Counted from the first letter of the stretch, positions 1 through 5,560 are shown. The stretch is 5,560 nucleotides of DNA from Eubacteriales bacterium (GCA_028703645.1 JAQVML010000118.1:1-5560); one strand, 5' to 3'. Notes: generated from the letters alone by a model not told the origin. Numbers and translations are program-made.

Positions 1-1509
1 GTGCAGCACAACGATACCGCCATATTTCACGATATACGGAAACATGTAGCAATGATATTCCGAATTTCCTACCTGAAACAAAACATGATCATAATGATTG
101 GCGCGGAATTCCCGATGATGATAAATTCGAATGGAACAATCCAGCGTACGATCCGGTTGATATCCATCGTCGATAAAAACATCAATATCAAACGAATCGC
201 TGATCGCGTTTAAGATATCCACGCTATAATCCGAAATGCCGGATTTCAGGGGTGGGAGCGGCGTGAAAAACGCCAGCTTCTCCTTTTCATTTTTAACACT
301 TGGCGAAAGCGCCGACTCTGTTTTGAGCAGATATTCTTTCTCGATATAGGAAATCGATAAATCAGCTACAACATCCCACTGAAACAGCTTCAGCCGCTCA
401 TTCCCTTTGTCTCGCAGCGCGGACAGATCCGTGTTTGTCAACGCCGTGATCAAACCGTTTGCTATATCCTCTACGGAAAACGGGTTGACCAGAACAGCGG
501 CGTCCCCGGCAATCTCTCCCAAACTTGAGTTGTTTGAAGTCAGCACCGGCGTTCCGCACGCCCAGGCTTCTACGATGGGAAGACCAAATCCTTCATATTT
601 GGAAGGAAACGCCAACAAGTGCGCAAGACGATAGAAGTTGAGCAGATCCTCGTTGGGTACAAAATTGGTTAGGACGACCCTGCCCGTCAATCCTTTTCTA
701 TCCACGAGCGCCATATAGCGGTTTAAGGAAAGCTCCGGAAGTTTGCACACGATGACAAGTTGATACTGCTCGATCAGTTGTTTGGGCAGCATGGAATAAG
801 CAAGGATCAAGCCCTCGAGATTCTTTCGATCATCATCACCGCCGGTGCACATGATGTACGAGCTATCGATCGCATATCTCTGAAACAACGCTTCTTTTTT
901 TTCTTCCGAAACTGTTTTTTTACGGTAGTGTTCATCCGCCGCACCATAGATCACATTGATCTTCTCCGGATCAAAGCGCAAATGCTCGACGAGGTCTTTT
1001 TTGACGCATTGCGAAATCACCAAGCAGCGATCGACCCAGCGCAGCATCTCAACGCGTTTCATGTAAGTTTGATACACGAATGGATTGGTTAGGTAATGCT
1101 CCTTCATCACATACGGAATGATGTCATATACCGTCGCGATCACCTTGGCGCCGGCAAACCATTCTTTTTGATAGAGGATATCGTTTTCCGCAAAAGGCGA
1201 CGTAATGTAGAAGATGTCAATTTGATGCTCTTCGATGAAATTCCGAATCACATCTCCGATGACAGCGGAAAAATGGGGGTCTTTTAACAGATAGTTCTCT
1301 TTCCCGGTGTAGAAATAAAACTCATGCAGATTCTCGGCGTGATCGACGAGGTCGCTTAAATTGAATTCTTCCAGAAAGTTTAAAAAGAAATACTGATTGT
1401 TTCGATCCCGTTCAATCATTTTTCGGAACTGGCTCAACGCATAGTTGCCTATGCCGCGATTCTTGCTTTGCGAGCCCAAAATTGCCGTAGCATCAAATGC
1501 AATATTCAA
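1..1509 (-). CDS. Tandem-domain GT4 glycosyltransferase, TTG start, 3' end outside the window
   Basis: The frame is open from TTG at 1509 to the left edge: 503 codons, no stop. TTG is chosen because an in-frame TAA lies at 1518-1516, AAGGAG sits 9 nt upstream, and the product begins like a GT4 enzyme (LNIAFDATAIL, then RGIGNY at residues 18-23). The first GT-B unit spans about residues 1-400. It carries the C-domain motif TGGDDDRKNLEG (222-233) and the EX7E element EGFGLPIVE (306-314), where GT4 enzymes bind the nucleotide sugar. A second N-terminal-type GT domain starts near 412 (LAFFTPLPPLKSGISDYS, 412-428 core) and runs to IVVLH at 503, where the window ends. The complete protein should therefore hold at least two GT domains, like WbdA-type mannosyltransferases that build homopolymers. 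The probable role is polymerisation of a GDP-sugar-derived glycan (D-rhamnose or D-mannose) at the cytoplasmic membrane face. Donor and linkage cannot be read from sequence. A-runs of 7 and 8 bases interrupt codons 197-205. The family call is firm; the substrate is inferred. Confidence -1.
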   Translation of the reverse strand, partial: MNIAFDATAILGSQSKNRGIGNYALSQFRKMIERDRNNQYFFLNFLEEFNLSDLVDHAENLHEFYFYTGKENYLLKDPHFSAVIGDVIRNFIEEHQIDIFYITSPFAENDILYQKEWFAGAKVIATVYDIIPYVMKEHYLTNPFVYQTYMKRVEMLRWVDRCLVISQCVKKDLVEHLRFDPEKINVIYGAADEHYRKKTVSEEKKEALFQRYAIDSSYIMCTGGDDDRKNLEGLILAYSMLPKQLIEQYQLVIVCKLPELSLNRYMALVDRKGLTGRVVLTNFVPNEDLLNFYRLAHLLAFPSKYEGFGLPIVEAWACGTPVLTSNNSSLGEIAGDAAVLVNPFSVEDIANGLITALTNTDLSALRDKGNERLKLFQWDVVADLSISYIEKEYLLKTESALSPSVKNEKEKLAFFTPLPPLKSGISDYSVDILNAISDSFDIDVFIDDGYQPDRTLDCSIRIYHHREFRANHYDHVLFQVGNSEYHCYMFPYIVKYGGIVVLH

Positions 1510-1518
1510 GAGACGTTA

Positions 1519-1524
1519 CTCCTT
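1519..1524 (-). promoter_or_regulatory. Ribosome binding site of the TTG-initiated glycosyltransferase
   Basis: The minus strand reads AAGGAG here, a near-perfect Shine-Dalgarno core, 9 nt before TTG at 1509. It decides the start: no ATG or GTG codon lies between this site and the open frame, and a TAA stop sits in frame at 1518-1516. Confidence -1.
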
Positions 1525-1544
1525 AGTGACATAAATCTATCATC

Positions 1545-1571
1545 CAAACAAACCCGAGGCAACCGCTCGGG
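1545..1571 (-). terminator. Candidate Rho-independent terminator or attenuator before the glycosyltransferase
   Basis: The minus strand reads CCCGAG (1571-1566), a 7-nt loop (1565-1559), CTCGGG (1558-1553), then TTTGTTT (1552-1546). The 6-bp stem has five G:C pairs and is directly followed by a T-rich tract, the layout of an intrinsic terminator. The stem is short and the T tract is broken by a G, so termination may be partial. It ends only 36 bp before the glycosyltransferase start, so it would lower expression of that gene relative to the transport genes, or act as an attenuator. Confidence -1.
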
Positions 1572-1576
1572 ATATT

Positions 1577-1617
1577 TCACTTGCGCTCGATCCGATGGAT
1601 CGGATCGCGTCAAGTGA
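1577..1617. repeat. 41-bp interrupted inverted repeat (long hairpin) in an intergenic gap
   Basis: On the plus strand the order is TCACTTG (1577-1583), a 4-nt spacer, CGATCCGAT (1588-1596), GG, ATCGGATCG (1599-1607), a 3-nt spacer, CAAGTGA (1611-1617). Both outer 7-bp arms and both inner 9-bp arms are exact reverse complements, giving 16 pairs with one 4/3 internal loop and a 2-nt centre. The centre contains three GATC sites. No T tract follows on either strand, so it is not a simple terminator. With a 2-nt loop the innermost pairs would open in RNA. It could be an mRNA hairpin, a protein-binding palindrome, or a remnant of a small palindromic element. Confidence -1.
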
Positions 1618-1683
1618 CTCAATTGATGAATCTATCAAATTCCGGCAAGAGAATCCACTCAAAGGGTATCGTTTTTTACGATC

Positions 1684-2172
1684 CTACGGCTTATCATTGG
1701 ATGATGTCGCCTGCAATACGGTATCCTGCTTTGTCTCTTCCGCTTCGTTTCGCTTTTGCTGTCTGGTCAGCTCCGCAACGGATACAATCAAATCAGCCTG
1801 AATCTTTGCAAGCTGCTCGATCGATTGCGTCACCGCTAGGTTAAAGGTCGTCTGCTGAAAGCAGATTGGTTCAATATACCATTTTAAAAGCTTTCGAATC
1901 GCTTTTTTTGCGAAAAGGATTACTTTCCCAAGCACTTTTGAGTCGGAAAAAAGCGGTCGAAACGCATAGTTTTCGCTTGTTTCCTTTAAGGTGATGATCA
2001 GCTCCCCTAGATCGGAGATGTTTTTGATGACTTTCTCCGCGTCAATCACCCCGCTGCAACCGTTGAGATCCGCGGCGCTCAGCAGCTCACAAGAAGCATC
2101 TCCCTGCTGGTGTTTGCCCGGTACCAGTTTATTGTAAATGACCTCTTCTTCAATATTTAGAAATTCCTTCAT
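1684..2172 (-). CDS. Small basic-helix/coiled-coil protein of polysaccharide cluster, function unknown
   Basis: The product has 162 residues from ATG at 2172; an in-frame TAG three codons upstream excludes a longer form. The Shine-Dalgarno is weak (GAGG about 13 nt upstream, AGAG nearer). I do not recognise a catalytic domain. Residues 1-70 are mixed and acidic. Residues 71-121 look like the conserved core: FRPLFSDSKVLGK, then a basic amphipathic stretch FAKKAIRKLLKWYIEPI (87-103), then QQTTFNLAVTQSIEQL (106-121). Residues about 107-150 look helical and probably coiled coil, ending in a charged, disordered tail. There is no signal peptide or clear membrane span. From memory, similar segments occur in larger proteins of bacterial polysaccharide clusters, often beside methyltransferase domains; here the protein stops after the helix. 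Its place between the ABC transporter and the polymerising glycosyltransferase suggests a membrane-associated scaffold or chain-length factor. That role is inference. A truncated remnant is the main alternative. Confidence -1.
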   Translation of the reverse strand: MKEFLNIEEEVIYNKLVPGKHQQGDASCELLSAADLNGCSGVIDAEKVIKNISDLGELIITLKETSENYAFRPLFSDSKVLGKVILFAKKAIRKLLKWYIEPICFQQTTFNLAVTQSIEQLAKIQADLIVSVAELTRQQKRNEAEETKQDTVLQATSSNDKP

Positions 2173-2271
2173 TGAACTCTATGTACCTCATATTCTTTGT
2201 CTGTCTTGATCAAATCAAATAGCCATGGTGGATCAACCCTGATTCAAAGCTTGAAGAAGACTCCGATGAAC

Positions 2272-3069
2272 TCAGGTCAAGCTTTCTTTGCCGGGGCCCC
2301 AGCGGTTGGAAGCCTCTTGCAGCGCATCCGGATTGCCCGACAAAAACGATTGATATAATTCGCAAATCCCTTTTGTGTCGCCCAACGCGATGGCTTCGCC
2401 ATGGTTGAGCCAAAGCACCTTGGTGCACAGGCTCTCAACCTGCTCGACAGAGTGCGACACCAAAATCGTTACGGCACCGCTTTTGATGATCTCCATCATC
2501 TTCGCCGCGCTCTTTTCCTGAAACGCGCCGTCGCCAACCGAAAGCACCTCATCCAAAATCAAGATCTCCGGCTGAACGAGCGAAGCGATGGAGAATGCGA
2601 GGCGGGATTGCATGCCGGAGGAAAGCTGCTTAAACGGGCGTTCCTCAAAGTCCTTGAGTTCCGCAAACTCGATGATCTGATCGTAAGCCGAATTCATAAA
2701 CTTTTTCGTATAACCCAGCATCGCGCCTCGTAAATAGGCGTTTTCTTTCACGGTCAGATCGCCGTCAAACCCGGAAGCCAGCTCTAAGAGCGCGGAGATG
2801 CGTCCGTCCCGTTCGATGGTGCCGCTTGTGGGCACCATGACGCCCGTCACCGCCTTTAGGAGGGTGGACTTTCCCGCGCCATTTGAGCCGACGATGCCGA
2901 GCATGTCTCCTTCAAAGAGCTCGAAGGAAACGTTTTTCACCGCAAGAAAGTGCTCAACGTGGTAGCGGTGCGTCAGTTTACGCATCGTCCACTCCTTGAG
3001 TCCGATATCTCTGAAATCACCATATTTATAACGAATGGTTACGTTATTGACCTTTAACACAGATCGCAT
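2272..3069 (-). CDS. wzt: Polysaccharide ABC transporter, ATP-binding subunit (Wzt type, short form)
   Basis: This 265-residue cytoplasmic ATPase powers export of the finished glycan through the permease encoded just upstream. The full nucleotide-binding set is present: Walker A GSNGAGKST (61-69), signature LSSGMQSR (149-156), Walker B ILILDE (169-174), D-loop SVGD (177-180) and switch histidine H206 in LVSHS. The N-terminal lead-in (residues 1-55, with HFLAVKNVSFEL) is typical of the Wzt/TagH/KpsT branch. The ATG at 3069 has GAGGG 6 nt upstream and follows the permease stop by 50 bp. The protein ends about 60 residues after the H-loop, so it lacks the C-terminal carbohydrate-binding domain found in Wzt of E. 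coli O9a and of the P. aeruginosa A-band, which are over 400 residues. It is therefore more like short forms that do not need to recognise a terminal modification. The ATPase call is very secure; the symbol is by family and context, and tagH-like naming is possible. Confidence -1.
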   Translation of the reverse strand: MRSVLKVNNVTIRYKYGDFRDIGLKEWTMRKLTHRYHVEHFLAVKNVSFELFEGDMLGIVGSNGAGKSTLLKAVTGVMVPTSGTIERDGRISALLELASGFDGDLTVKENAYLRGAMLGYTKKFMNSAYDQIIEFAELKDFEERPFKQLSSGMQSRLAFSIASLVQPEILILDEVLSVGDGAFQEKSAAKMMEIIKSGAVTILVSHSVEQVESLCTKVLWLNHGEAIALGDTKGICELYQSFLSGNPDALQEASNRWGPGKESLT

Positions 3070-3119
3070 GTTTTTCCCTCGCGCTTGTTTTTGATTTCCA
3101 GTAGCTTTCGATCCTGATC

Positions 3120-3887
3120 TTATACATAATACAGGAACTCATGATTGTATTTCCGATAGACGTATGTGCCAAGCGCGAGCGCAATCAGCGCATAAGCAGC
3201 CCCCAAGAGATGGAATTGCGGTGTCGGAATCACTCCATCGAGTATGATCTTTCGGAAGTATCGAATATAGAGATAGATCGGGTTCGCCAGAAACAGCAGC
3301 TGAATTTTGTAGCTGAACGTGTCAATCGTATAAAAGATTGCGGACATCCACATCAAAAGCTGCGTCACAACCCCCCAGAGATATTGCATATCCCGGAAGA
3401 ACACAAAAAACGCGGACAGGATCATGCCCATGCCGACATTGAATGTAATCAGGCATATGATCGGATACAGCAGCATCAGGAACTTCCAGGTAAAGGTCAC
3501 GCCGTCGATTGCCGAAAAGATGAAAAGCAGAATCAGCGTCAGGCAGAAGTTGATCAACGACGAGACGTTCTGCGACAGTAAAAAGAGATATTTAGGCACA
3601 TTTACCTTCGTAAAGATGCTGGCGTTGCTGACCAGCGCGTTCATGCAGAGGTTGGTTGAATCGGTAAAATATGCGAACACAAGCTGCCCGGTGAACAGGT
3701 AGATGACATAATGCTCCATCGAGGTGCCAAAGAAGTTGCTGAAAACCAACCACATGATGATCAACGTCATGAGCGGGGAGAGGATGCTCCAAGCCATGCC
3801 AAGCACGGTTCGTTTATACTTTTTCGTAAAGTCGCGCTTAACAAGCTCCGTAAATAAAAAATGATATTGCTTGATTTTTTGCAGCAT
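3120..3887 (-). CDS. wzm: Polysaccharide ABC transporter, permease subunit (Wzm type, ABC-2)
   Basis: This 255-residue integral membrane protein would form the homodimeric channel for lipid-linked polysaccharide. The N-terminal interface segment LVKRDFTKKYKRTVLGMAWS (15-34) is the hallmark of the Wzm/TagG/KpsM ABC-2 family. Hydrophobic segments lie at about 31-50, 59-76, 108-128, 136-163, 168-187 and 228-244, giving the usual six spans. The pair FVFFRDMQYLW (161-171) and the segment LFLANPIYLYIRYFRKIILDG (in two parts, 198-206 and 207-218) are also family-typical. The start at 3887 is the first possible one, since TGA lies four codons upstream; AGAGG is 5 nt before it. The gene follows rmd by 79 bp and precedes the ATPase by 50 bp, so all three are probably co-transcribed. 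The sequence style is like permeases of clostridial Firmicutes, from memory. A teichoic-acid exporter is the alternative, made less likely by the adjacent gmd and rmd. Confidence -1.
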   Translation of the reverse strand: MLQKIKQYHFLFTELVKRDFTKKYKRTVLGMAWSILSPLMTLIIMWLVFSNFFGTSMEHYVIYLFTGQLVFAYFTDSTNLCMNALVSNASIFTKVNVPKYLFLLSQNVSSLINFCLTLILLFIFSAIDGVTFTWKFLMLLYPIICLITFNVGMGMILSAFFVFFRDMQYLWGVVTQLLMWMSAIFYTIDTFSYKIQLLFLANPIYLYIRYFRKIILDGVIPTPQFHLLGAAYALIALALGTYVYRKYNHEFLYYV

Positions 3888-3933
3888 TGCTCCCTCTCAC
3901 AATCAAAAAATAATACCTGCGTATCCTTTTTTC

Positions 3934-3951
3934 TCTAGAACGCGGTTCAGA
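3934..3951. repeat. Small imperfect inverted repeat between rmd and wzm
   Basis: On the plus strand TCT (3934-3936), one bulged A, GAAC (3938-3941), a GCG loop, GTTC (3945-3948), AGA (3949-3951). The seven pairs with one bulge could form a weak hairpin in the 79-bp rmd-wzm gap. On the transcribed strand it is followed by an A run, not a T run, so it is not an intrinsic terminator. It might protect or process the mRNA, or be chance. Confidence -1.
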
Positions 3952-3966
3952 TTCGCCCGGATCTTC

Positions 3967-4890
3967 CTACTCGGCGGAGACCTTGCCCCGCCACTCGGCT
4001 AAAACCTCCGCAAGCGTCTCGTCCATCGCAATCTCCGGCATCCAGCCGGTGTCCCGACTCAGCTTGCTGTGATCGCAGCAGATGACGGGCGTATCACTCG
4101 GACGCATCTTCGCCGGGTCCTGCCGCACCGGAATTTCGCAGCTCGCCATCGCGCAAAGCATATCCAGTATCTCCTGCGCACTATAGACGATCTGGGAACC
4201 GATGTTGTAGACCTCTGCGGTTTTTCCCTTTTCCGCGATGAGTCGATAGGCGCGCACAACATCCCGCACATGCGTAAAATCGCGCTTTGCGCTCAGGTTG
4301 CCGACCGGGAGGTATTCCGCCTTTCCCTTCTCCACATACGCAATGCCGGAGGCGAAGTCGGGAATCAGGAACCCGCGCCTTTGCCCCGCGCCCGCGTGGT
4401 TAAATGAGCGCGTCATGCAAACGCGTAACCCATATGCGCGGGCGTAGACCAGCGCGATCTCTTCCTGCGTTTTTTTCGAGACGGCATATGGCGTTTGCGG
4501 ACACATGCGCGTTTCTTCCGTAACGTTTTTACCCGCCTCGCCGAGATTACCATATTGATCCGACGAACCGATCCCGACGATCTTTGCCTTCGGATGCTCC
4601 AGGCGAACCGCCTCGAGAAGATTGATCATACCAAGAACGTTGAGCTCAAACGTTTTTTGCGGAATTTGCCAGGAGAGCGCAACGTTGGCTTGTCCTGCAA
4701 GATGAAAAATCACGTCCGGTTGCGTTTTTTGAATCATATCCCGCATCTGCTGCGAATCATTCAAATCCGCGGCGAGCGTTTGATCGTCCGCCGCCAGATC
4801 GAGGCCGATCACGGTATAGCCATGCTGTTCCAGCTCCCGGCGTAAATATCCGCCGACAAAACCGCGGCTTCCGGTGATCAGCGCTTTCAT
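3967..4890 (-). CDS. rmd: GDP-4-dehydro-6-deoxy-D-mannose reductase (GDP-D-rhamnose synthesis)
   Basis: The 307-residue product is an extended short-chain dehydrogenase that reduces the C4 keto group of the Gmd product with NAD(P)H, giving GDP-D-rhamnose. The Rossmann motif is GSRGFVG (7-13). The active site shows S109/S110 in GSSDQYG and the YxxxK pair Y135/K139 (TPYAVSK). Substrate-side motifs include SFNHAGAGQ (162-170), RDFTHVRDV (203-211) and MRPSDTPV (262-269); the last is characteristic of Rmd as I remember it. The length fits the family. ATG at 4890 overlaps the gmd stop in ATGA, and AGG lies 6 nt upstream, so the two proteins are probably translationally coupled and made in balance, as expected for successive enzymes. 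A GDP-6-deoxy-D-talose synthetase has the same fold and substrate and differs only in C4 stereochemistry, so it cannot be fully excluded, but the motif pattern fits Rmd better. Confidence -1.
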   Translation of the reverse strand: MKALITGSRGFVGGYLRRELEQHGYTVIGLDLAADDQTLAADLNDSQQMRDMIQKTQPDVIFHLAGQANVALSWQIPQKTFELNVLGMINLLEAVRLEHPKAKIVGIGSSDQYGNLGEAGKNVTEETRMCPQTPYAVSKKTQEEIALVYARAYGLRVCMTRSFNHAGAGQRRGFLIPDFASGIAYVEKGKAEYLPVGNLSAKRDFTHVRDVVRAYRLIAEKGKTAEVYNIGSQIVYSAQEILDMLCAMASCEIPVRQDPAKMRPSDTPVICCDHSKLSRDTGWMPEIAMDETLAEVLAEWRGKVSAE

Positions 4891-5560
4891 TTTAAGCCTG
4901 CCTGTTCCTTTTTCGCCAGCTGCAAGTCATGCTCCGCCATGATCGAGCAGAGCTGCTCATAGGATGTCTTGAGCGGATTCCAGTGCAGCACGGTGCGCGC
5001 CTTGGTCGGGTCTCCCCAAAGGTTGTCCACATCCGTCGGCCGGAACCATGCTTCGTTGACCTCGACCAGCACGCGGCCGGTTTTCACATCGATGCCTTTT
5101 TCCTTCAACCCTGTGCCTTCCCAGCGGAGATGAATCCCGTCGTGCGCAAACGCAAGCGTCGTAAACTCGCGAACCGTGTGTTGAACGCCGGTCGCGATTA
5201 CAAAATCTTCGGGAACGTCGTGCTGCAACATCAGCCACATGCACTCGACATAGTCCTTGGCATAACCCCAGTCGCGCTTGCTATCCAGATTGCCAAGCTG
5301 AAGCTTGTCCTGTAGGCCGCAGGTGATTCTCGCAGCCGCGCGGGTGATCTTTCGCGTCACGAACGTCTCGCCTCTGCGCTCGGATTCGTGGTTAAAAAGA
5401 ATGCCGTTGACCGCGAACATGCCGTATGCTTCACGATACTCCTTCACCATCCAGTAGGCGTACTGCTTGGCGATTGCGTAAGGACTGTAGGGATGAAACG
5501 GCGTGGTCTCCTTTTGCGGAACCTCCTCCACCTTGCCGTACAGTTCCGACGTGGAAGCCT
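4887..5560 (-). CDS. gmd: GDP-mannose 4,6-dehydratase, C-terminal part (5' end outside the window)
   Basis: This NADP-dependent dehydratase converts GDP-D-mannose to GDP-4-dehydro-6-deoxy-D-mannose, the shared precursor of GDP-D-rhamnose, GDP-L-fucose and related sugars. About 223 codons are visible; the frame runs off the right edge, so the Rossmann cofactor motif is not seen. The fragment begins at ASTSELYGK, which holds the catalytic Thr and Glu of the family, followed by SPYAIAK with the YxxxK pair. Then come NGILFNHESERRGETFVTRK, the NLDSKRDWGYAKDYV block, PEDFVIATGV and WFRPTDVDNLWGDPTKA, all in the expected Gmd order. A GTG at 5531-5529 could be read as a start, but the homologous STSELYG block just upstream in the same frame shows it is an internal valine. 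The gene ends in TGA overlapping the rmd ATG by 4 bp. Identification is secure. G+C is high (40 of 60 in row 4981) compared with the distal genes. Confidence -1.
   Translation of the reverse strand, partial: ASTSELYGKVEEVPQKETTPFHPYSPYAIAKQYAYWMVKEYREAYGMFAVNGILFNHESERRGETFVTRKITRAAARITCGLQDKLQLGNLDSKRDWGYAKDYVECMWLMLQHDVPEDFVIATGVQHTVREFTTLAFAHDGIHLRWEGTGLKEKGIDVKTGRVLVEVNEAWFRPTDVDNLWGDPTKARTVLHWNPLKTSYEQLCSIMAEHDLQLAKKEQAGLK

Noticed and set aside
760..1092. Plus-strand open frame of about 110 codons opposite the glycosyltransferase
   Set aside because: It lies wholly within the antisense of a frame with clear GT4 motifs, has a low-complexity phenylalanine run from the A tracts, and shows no domain or ribosome binding site I can support.
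1534..1562. Possible promoter for the glycosyltransferase: minus-strand TTGCCT (1562-1557), 17-bp spacer, TAGATT (1539-1534)
   Set aside because: Each box matches consensus at only about four of six positions and the -35 box overlaps the terminator stem, so I do not list it as a feature. A 5'-end map would settle it.
1581..1844. Plus-strand open frames starting inside the palindrome
   Set aside because: They run antisense into the 162-residue gene and have no credible ribosome binding site or conserved sequence.
2210..2428. Minus-strand frame overlapping the wzt 3' end, ending in a serine-rich tail
   Set aside because: Most of it overlaps wzt out of frame; no start signal and no recognisable product. 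I considered it as a frameshifted Wzt C-terminal extension, but it is too short and has no glycan-binding-domain character.
3905..3920. AT-rich minus-strand TATTAT stretch before wzm as a -10 box
   Set aside because: No acceptable -35 sequence lies 16-18 bp upstream, and close packing with rmd favours read-through from upstream.
4069..4845. Plus-strand open frames opposite rmd (4069-4407 and 4495-4845)
   Set aside because: Arginine/histidine/leucine-rich shadow sequence, typical of antisense frames in G+C-rich genes; rmd on the other strand explains the region completely.
5529..5531. GTG as the start of gmd
   Set aside because: The frame continues upstream through the conserved STSELYG catalytic block, so this codon is internal and the gene is cut by the window edge.

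Overview
The window is an internal piece of a surface-polysaccharide gene cluster. All supported genes lie on the minus strand, so transcription runs from high to low coordinates. Both ends are cut inside genes: gmd lacks its 5' part at the right edge, and a large glycosyltransferase lacks its 3' part at the left edge. I see no tRNA, rRNA, CRISPR array, transposase or integrase.

In transcription order the layout is: gmd (GDP-mannose 4,6-dehydratase, partial), rmd (GDP-4-dehydro-6-deoxy-D-mannose reductase), a Wzm-type ABC-2 permease, a Wzt-type ATPase, a 162-residue protein of unknown function with a basic amphipathic stretch followed by a likely coiled coil, a 174-bp gap holding two hairpins, and a tandem-domain GT4 glycosyltransferase that starts at TTG. 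The first four genes are closely packed: a 4-bp overlap, then gaps of 79 bp and 50 bp.

Together the genes describe an ABC-transporter-dependent polysaccharide. Gmd and Rmd turn GDP-D-mannose into GDP-D-rhamnose. Multi-domain GT4 enzymes would polymerise the sugar on a lipid carrier at the cytoplasmic face, and Wzm/Wzt would move the finished chain across the membrane. Gene content resembles the Pseudomonas aeruginosa A-band (D-rhamnan) cluster and D-rhamnose loci of Gram-positive S-layer glycoproteins. Making D-rhamnose the actual product is an inference.

The organism is most likely a Firmicute, probably of clostridial type. This rests on the sequence style of the permease and ATPase as I remember those families, and on Shine-Dalgarno sites such as AAGGAG. 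Base composition is uneven. In single 60-base rows I counted G+C of 40 (row 4981), 37 (row 4021), 34 (row 2401), 26 (row 1921), 23 (row 1381) and 25 (row 61), so the sugar-nucleotide genes are clearly richer than the distal genes. This suggests a mosaic cluster.

The parts most worth a second look are the 162-residue protein, the hairpin-rich gap between it and the glycosyltransferase, and the short ATPase without a visible glycan-binding domain.
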